A stretch of 64,000 bases of DNA from Taenia hydatigena (lineage: Eukaryota > Platyhelminthes > Cestoda > Cyclophyllidea > Taeniidae): positions 17,248,723-17,312,722 of the forward strand of contig JADWOT020000002.1 in assembly GCA_036345935.2 (NCBI GenBank), written 5' to 3'. The notes beneath the pieces are model-generated. The model was not told the origin of the DNA. It searched no databases and was given only the letters and a program-made list of their open reading frames with translations. The number at the start of each line of letters is the position of its first letter. Position 1 is the first letter of the stretch. A program made the position numbers and the translations under genes. Positions 58,671 through 64,000 of the stretch are shown in pieces.

Positions 58671-60600
58671 CGAGTCAGCGTGAAGGGCGTTTGGAGGCTA
58701 CTGTGGCTCGAAACACAAATAGGCTGGAGTCTTCTTCGCTTCCTTGCTTGTCAGTAAAGAGCTTTTGAGTGGTGTGTGGTGTGTGGTATCCGTTTCAACA
58801 TATTGCTCCAACCGCAATGCTTGAAAGAAAATTCTCCAAATTATGCATTGAAGGCATTGTTTGCTCACCTTTAGTTGGTTTCTGCTCAGGTTGTGACAAG
58901 AGGGGATCGCAAAGCGCGTAATCATTTTGGCGTTTCTCTCCCTCCTTGACCTTTACACCCTTGGAAAGTGTAGAGTGGGATTAAATCGTCCATAAAATCC
59001 CATATAATCCATTCAGTCACGCCCAGCACGCTCGTACTTCAATCCCAAACCCTCGTTTTCTCGTCGACGATAGGTGAGGCAGCCACATGGCCAAAAGGTT
59101 CACTTTTTGGTGACTTGGTGATGAGGCTGTCAGATGGCGAGGCAGTCTGCGCAGCCTTCTTCTGTACGTACCTAGTCTTTGCATTTGTGAACTACCGCCC
59201 CAGTACAGTCTACCTGGTGAGATGATGACAACATAGGTGTAATTGTCAATTAAAAGGAAATTAGGTACTGTTTTCCTTTCCTTTTTTGCTGCATGGTTGC
59301 TCGTGCTCTCATTTGTTCTCCTTACCTCCTATCCCCTTTCACTCCGGCATGGTGGTGCGACCTATCAAGTGCTAATTTTCATTAACCATTTCGAGAAGTA
59401 TCGGGTAAAGGGAATTGGATAAGCGATGGTGCTTTAGGTGGGTAGGTGAGTAGGTGTGAGGGTCGCGGTAGTTGCCTATAAAGGTGACCGGGATTAATCG
59501 AAAAAGTTAGGGAAGGAAACAGTAAGTGATACGTATGATCCACTAAAATTACCAATATGCACAGCATTTGTCTTCTCAAGTCCATTTCGCTTCTTAGCAT
59601 CGAAATATCGTCAACCTCTCCCAAATGCTCTCACATTCGAATGATATCTGTGACAAGCTAAACAAAGTTGGCTGCACAGCTGGTATGCCGGCATAGGCAG
59701 AGAGGGGTAATTACGCCAGGTTGAACTGAATCACTAGCAGTTCCTCAACCCACTCCAAAACCTCTGAATGATTCTGCCGCATCGATTACTCTTCTCTGCG
59801 CGTCTGCGCAAAACTACCCCGATTGTCATTTGGGGCAGTCAACCTATCAGCAATCCGACTACCCGCAGTCATTCCAACAAAAGACTTATCGGATGCTGAA
59901 GAGGGGAGCAAGGTTTCTTCATCATCGAAAGCTGAGCAGAGAATGCGGTACCGGTAAAGCATTTGACTTTTACTGAGTCAAATGGACGCCTCGATATAAG
60001 AAGAGGAGGATTCAATGGCTCACATTGGGTTCACCTCTCTGCCAAGCCATTCCATGGGCTACAATAAGCTACAGTTGTGTTGGAAAGGAGGTGAGAAACT
60101 TCATTATCTGGAGCCTCGCCACTATTAAGCGGTAACTTAACCACATATCAGCCAGCGTAAAGTATGCTTACTAGTTGGATGGTTTGTCTACCTGTCGCCA
60201 AGCCAAATAGCCAGTATTTGGCAAGCTGGCATCCTAGTCAAATCAAACATCACCCAATTCACCCCCAGCTGCTACTTCAGCATCAAGCAGACTGACAGGC
60301 ATGCCAACCGATGTGTAGAACTGTGCTCTTAATATATTTGGACAATGTTTTTATGTAATGTGCAAGATGCCCAATGGGACATTGATTAAACAGACACATG
60401 GACGGGACACAAGGTTCTCGACAGACGAGAACTAAGAAATGAGACGCAGTTCCATCACGTTCCGTCAGGTTCGTCGATAATATCGTCCTGCAGTCTGTCA
60501 CATTAACCTTTAAACGCTCTTCAGTGACGCGCGAGAAGGTGGAAACCGCTTATTAGTATCTTCATTGCTGTAAGGTGGAGCATGGGTGCCATCTGCTCTG
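58671..60600. other. No gene identified
   Basis: Short frames only. A weak further repeat-family match (CTCCCTCCTTGACC and CCTTGGAAAGTGTAGAGTG) lies at about 58935-58980. Confidence 0.4.
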
Positions 60601-60604
60601 GAGA

Positions 60605-60745
60605 GACACCTACCAGAAGGGGGAAGGTGATAACATCGATAAGATCTAGGAGGTCGAGATGTTATGGGTGTCCGCAAATTCACTAAATCCTAAGTCTGCA
60701 GACGACATCCCAAAGGTTAAGCGCAATAAGTTACTGACCAAATTG
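60605..60745 (+). pseudogene. Exon-like frame paralogous to 55985-56120
   Basis: See the entry at 55985. Here the early part is interrupted by stops, and only the VSANS...KVKRN part stays open, so it looks decayed. Confidence 0.22.
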
Positions 60746-60949
60746 ACCACCTCATCATTCATTAATGGCAACAGATCTGCAAATTTCTGAGTAAGCAAAT
60801 TGTACAAACATCGCTTCTTTCGTGCCTATAGTACCACATTTCAGACGTCACATTGGCAAAGAAGTAGCTTTGAGGCAGAGCGAGCTGTTACTGTGTGTGT
60901 AATTCCTGGCTAAAAAGTTAGCAGTGGTGCGCCAACACATCCGCATAGG

Positions 60950-61030
60950 TATGATGGAGTGTGTGCATGTAGGCGACTTTCTCCGTCAATGGTGAAGCGA
61001 CAAACAAGGCAGCGTGATGAATGTTAAACA
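60950..61030 (+). repeat. Partial member of local degenerate repeat family (R6)
   Basis: Matches the middle of R2: CTCCGTCAATGGTGAAGCGA here against CTCCTCAATGGTGATGTAGC there, followed by AAGAG/AGGCAG-like sequence and GTGATGA. Confidence 0.4.
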
Positions 61031-61229
61031 CAAGTAGAGAAGGACTAGTGTCGTCGCTGCATCGCGACTGTCCCCGTGACAGGTGCCGCTCTAGTCAGCC
61101 GAAGACGCAAGCACACGCGCCGACCTATCAACTTGTACGCATAATTTACTAACGCTGATGGTGCTGCAGCCGATTCTTTGCATTACCTTCTTTGCAGCAT
61201 GCATTTGTTGAATTAAATCGTCATTATGG

Positions 61230-61326
61230 TTGAACGAGACGCGTTTGACGAGCATATGGTCCCATGGAGAGATACTTGAAGTTGGCAAAGGCAAGCACCA
61301 CCTCTCTGTAGGTTCGCTAGAGTTGT
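61230..61326 (-). pseudogene. Exon-like minus-strand frame, paralogous to 57823-58062
   Basis: After CTCTAG the minus strand reads RTYREVVLAFANFKYLSMGP then YARQTRLVQP and a stop. The downstream Cys-rich part of the paralogue is missing, so this copy is shorter and probably dead. Confidence 0.25.
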
Positions 61327-61617
61327 CGGAAACTGCCAATTTCTCTGCATTGAAGTCACATCGACATTCGCTCCTACGATCAATGAACTAGCCATTTGGC
61401 ACTTTTGACATTTCGGTGACATAATGATGATGTTGCACAGCGAACTTGTCAGCGCGATGTCATTCTGTGCCCACCTGTCATTAACTCAGTTTATCCAACT
61501 AATGCATTAGCTTGTTGACTTGCATGGCCAGGCTGTTGTGTGCTACTCTTGGCAGGATTAACTAGATTGTGGTCTTTCATTCAACCTCTTCTTCAAATCA
61601 ATCCACAGCAGCGTGCC

Positions 61618-61815
61618 ACAAATTCCTAGCTACTCCCTTCCTTCTTGACTTTCGTTTCCTTGGAACGAGTAGAGTGAGAGCAGATGGCGAGCACTCTGCA
61701 TTGCTGTTAGGTAGTGAACAGAGCAGAGTGATGAGGCATATGCTGACTTGGAAAATGCCTTTTCCTTCGTAGGTGGATGACGGCGGTTCCGTAGCGAGAA
61801 GCGCGTTTGCTAAAC
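61618..61815 (+). repeat. Member of local degenerate repeat family (R3)
   Basis: Best-preserved member, with CTTCCTTCTTGACTTTCGTT, TCCTTGGAACGAGTAGAGTG, AGCAGAGTGATGAGG and GAAGCGCGTTTGC. Confidence 0.55.
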
Positions 61816-61852
61816 GCTTCTCGTCTAACATTGATGACCACTTGGTCAGGCA

Positions 61853-61870
61853 CATATATATGTATATATA
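61853..61870. repeat. Short AT dinucleotide tract
   Basis: Eighteen bases of alternating A/T interrupted by one G (ATATATATGTATATATA). It could act as a TATA-like element, but no gene start follows. Confidence 0.7.
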
Positions 61871-62239
61871 GCCAATGTGCCGACATAACGGAGCGTCTGG
61901 AGATCCGTCCTCATTGACGAACTATGCCGTGGTTAATCCTCACTACCCTATTCCATTCACTGAGTTACCATCAAAAGAGATGGACACCGACCTACATTTG
62001 GTCGACTCGTTTTAAGGCAATGACAATCGAGTGGGAAAAGCTGAGAACACGACGTACCACACACGTCGACAGATATGCTGATGCACAGTAACTGACTTTG
62101 CAGCTAGAAAGTGCACATAGAGAAGTAGCCTTGCTCTGCCGTTTGCATGTGGCCCAGCTACGAAACAGAACATGCCTGCGAAACTTGCCTACTTAAGCAG
62201 GCAGGTCTGCGGTGCCTGCTAGAGGTGCGTGACAGATTT

Positions 62240-62320
62240 GCACTTATCTATTCCTTCCCGACTTCATTTCCTTGAAATGAGTTAAGAAAGCATAGGCAAG
62301 TGCTTGCAATCCACCAATGG
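62240..62320 (+). repeat. Member of local degenerate repeat family (R4)
   Basis: Contains CTTATCTATTCCTTCCCGAC, TTCATTTCCTTGAAATGAGT and CTTGCAATCCACCAATGG, matching the 5' half of R3 and R5. Confidence 0.5.
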
Positions 62321-63440
62321 AGCCGCTGAATTTCAATACCCCAAACGATCCTGACTTTCAACATTTGCGATTTTCCTTCCGGCGGCAACTTTCGTCACTG
62401 GAGACAAGGCTAGATAGAAATGTTCCAGTAAGCCGTGTCTGCTGGAATGACAAAGCCGCCACACGAGAAGGTAGCCCTTCAGAAGTGTTTGGATCGTCCA
62501 TCGAAATGGAGATGACATGGAATGTCAGTCAGGAAGAGGTTGGTGGGATTGTCATTATACCTTCTCACTCCTCTTCAATTCAATGAAGTTTCATCTCAAT
62601 ACGAAGGAGAAAATCAGTTCTGTTCTGACCGTTGTACAAATTGCCATGCCAAAACGTCAAATAAGTGCTATTAAGACTTCACCTCATTCCTGATAGAGTT
62701 TTGACTTATATTACGTGGAAGAGACGATGACCTGATTTACCACTTGCTCTACTCTGCGGCTAACAACAATAGGTGTACACCAATGAATTCTCTTTACGCC
62801 ATGCGGCACCAAGTAAATGGGAATCGGGCACCGTGCAGGCGAGATGGTGGTAGGATAGGCGAAGAGGTGTAAGGTGACGATTGAGAAGGTGAATGGTGTT
62901 GCGGTATTGGCATGCGCCACTTCATTCAAGGCGGCTTAATGGCTTTACGAGGCGTCAGTCTTGTTGATGCTTTGACATTAAGCAATTCTGATGGAAGAAG
63001 CAAGAAACGTGATTACCGTATATAGCCAGCTTACACCCACAAGACTTTACCACCCTGGATAAAATTGGGGTGATAACTGCATTCAAATTGTTTAACACAT
63101 TCTTACACAGAAGAGTGCTTGCTAAGTTACCAGTTTCCCGTTCTTTTGCCCTCGCATGGTACCCACGCACCGCACCCAGTCTTCCATGTGCGTCCTCCAG
63201 GCACAAAGCTGCGCTGCCTGCTTGCATCCTGGATGAATGCATGATCCACATTGGAGAGCAGTTTTGTAACACGCCTCTCCTTCCTACAGCCATCCTTTCA
63301 GCCTTGACGCAATCACCACCGCAATTTATCAATCTTTCCCAGCAGAACAATAAGTAGCGCGGGAGAAGGGAAGAATGGGAGAAGCGTGTCACCAACTAGT
63401 TCCCCAGAGAGGACTATTGGATTGTTTATGTTTGCCCAGT
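62321..63440. other. No gene identified
   Basis: An 89-codon forward frame (62317-62586) and a 146-codon reverse frame (62955-63395) have no recognisable features or splice support. Confidence 0.4.
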
Positions 63441-63640
63441 TAGTCAAGTGTATGGATATAGCAACTATTCGGACCTACCGAAGCGGCTAAAGACCCGTCC
63501 TCATTGGTAGGGGAAGTGGTGGTCAACTCTCATTACCTTTCCCCGCTCATTTTGTCAGCGACGAAGGCGATTGGTGCCCACCTGCATTTAATCTACCATT
63601 TCTAAGGAAATGAAGGTCAAGGGAAAAGAAGTAAACATCG
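63440..63640 (+). repeat. Direct repeat matching 61885-62045
   Basis: Shares CCGTCCTCATTG, a CTCATTACC/CTCACTACC block, GGC/GACACCGACCTACATTT-like sequence and GTGGGAAAAG/AAGGGAAAAG in the same order. It lies before R5, as its partner lies before R4, so a unit of about 1.6 kb was duplicated in tandem. Confidence 0.5.
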
Positions 63641-63871
63641 GACTTACCTACACACCTTTGCGGATGTGTTGGTACACCCTGCTAGCATTGTAGCTACAAA
63701 TTGCGCACAAAGCAGCAGACTCACTCTGCCTAGAAGCTGGACCTCAACCAGCGTGTATCGCGGCTGTGTGCATGTGACGTTCGTAGGCTATGCAATCATG
63801 GTGTCCCTCTATTTTGTGCCCAATTATAGTCCAGTCACGGAGCAGGCCTTGGAGAGCACAGGAGATTGAAA

Positions 63872-63995
63872 AACATCTATTCCTTCTTGACTCTTACTTC
63901 CTTAGAAGGACTAAAGCAAGTGCAGATTGGTGGCGTTCTCCATCGTTGGGGATGTAATGAATAGGATAAACTGGTGAGGGCTACGCCCCCTCACA
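63872..63995 (+). repeat. Member of local degenerate repeat family (R5)
   Basis: Contains CATCTATTCCTTCTTGACTC, TTACTTCCTTAGAAGGACTA, GCAAGTGCAGATTGGTGGCG and GGTGAGGGCTAC. The last block matches R1 (GATGAGGGCTAC). The window ends inside or just after it. Confidence 0.5.
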
Positions 63996-64000
63996 GTACA

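Noticed and set aside
1..64000. CRISPR array, bacterial operons, IS elements or plasmid origins
   Set aside because: No regularly spaced direct repeats, Shine-Dalgarno-led gene chains or transposase genes. The split genes and splice signals are eukaryotic.
1..64000. Intact LTR, LINE or DNA transposon
   Set aside because: No reverse transcriptase (YxDD), integrase or transposase motifs were seen in any frame, and no long terminal repeats pair up around coding sequence.

Overview
The window is eukaryotic: genes are split by short GT-AG introns, TATA boxes and AATAAA signals are present, and there is a 100-base run of N. The two best genes point to a parasitic flatworm, most likely a tapeworm. 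They are a 133-residue fatty acid-binding protein (FABP) with one 80-bp intron near its 3' end, closely resembling the taeniid/Echinococcus FABPs, and a secreted CAP-domain (venom allergen-like, SCP/TAPS) protein of the kind flatworms expand into families. The species cannot be decided from sequence alone.

Layout. 1-14 kb: mostly gene-poor, with a decayed SPAG6-like armadillo-repeat relic near 2.1-3.2 kb. 14.5-18 kb: an old segmental duplicate of the 31.6-36.3 kb region, carrying only the last two exons of a CAP gene. 18-31.6 kb: gene-poor, with an imperfect inverted repeat (28.3-29.7 kb) whose two arms carry the same reading frame. 33.8-42.9 kb and 43.0-52.1 kb: two about 9.1-kb copies of one unit (CAP gene on +, a candidate unidentified unit on +, FABP gene on -) separated only by the N gap. 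52-64 kb: one kaptin (KPTN)-like exon fragment, then a cluster of degenerate direct repeats that carry paralogous exon-like frames.

The two 9.1-kb copies are mostly near-identical but contain patches about ten times more diverged, and the second CAP copy has a premature stop (Trp70 to TAG). Homology starts at the first base after the gap and ends at the last base before it. That is what two unmerged haplotype contigs would look like, though a real tandem duplication with the junction hidden in the gap fits too.

Functionally, FABP is a cytosolic lipid carrier (tapeworms cannot make fatty acids de novo) and the CAP protein is probably secreted at the host interface. Nothing in the sequence shows that they are co-regulated, beyond lying in the same duplicated block with TATA promoters of their own.
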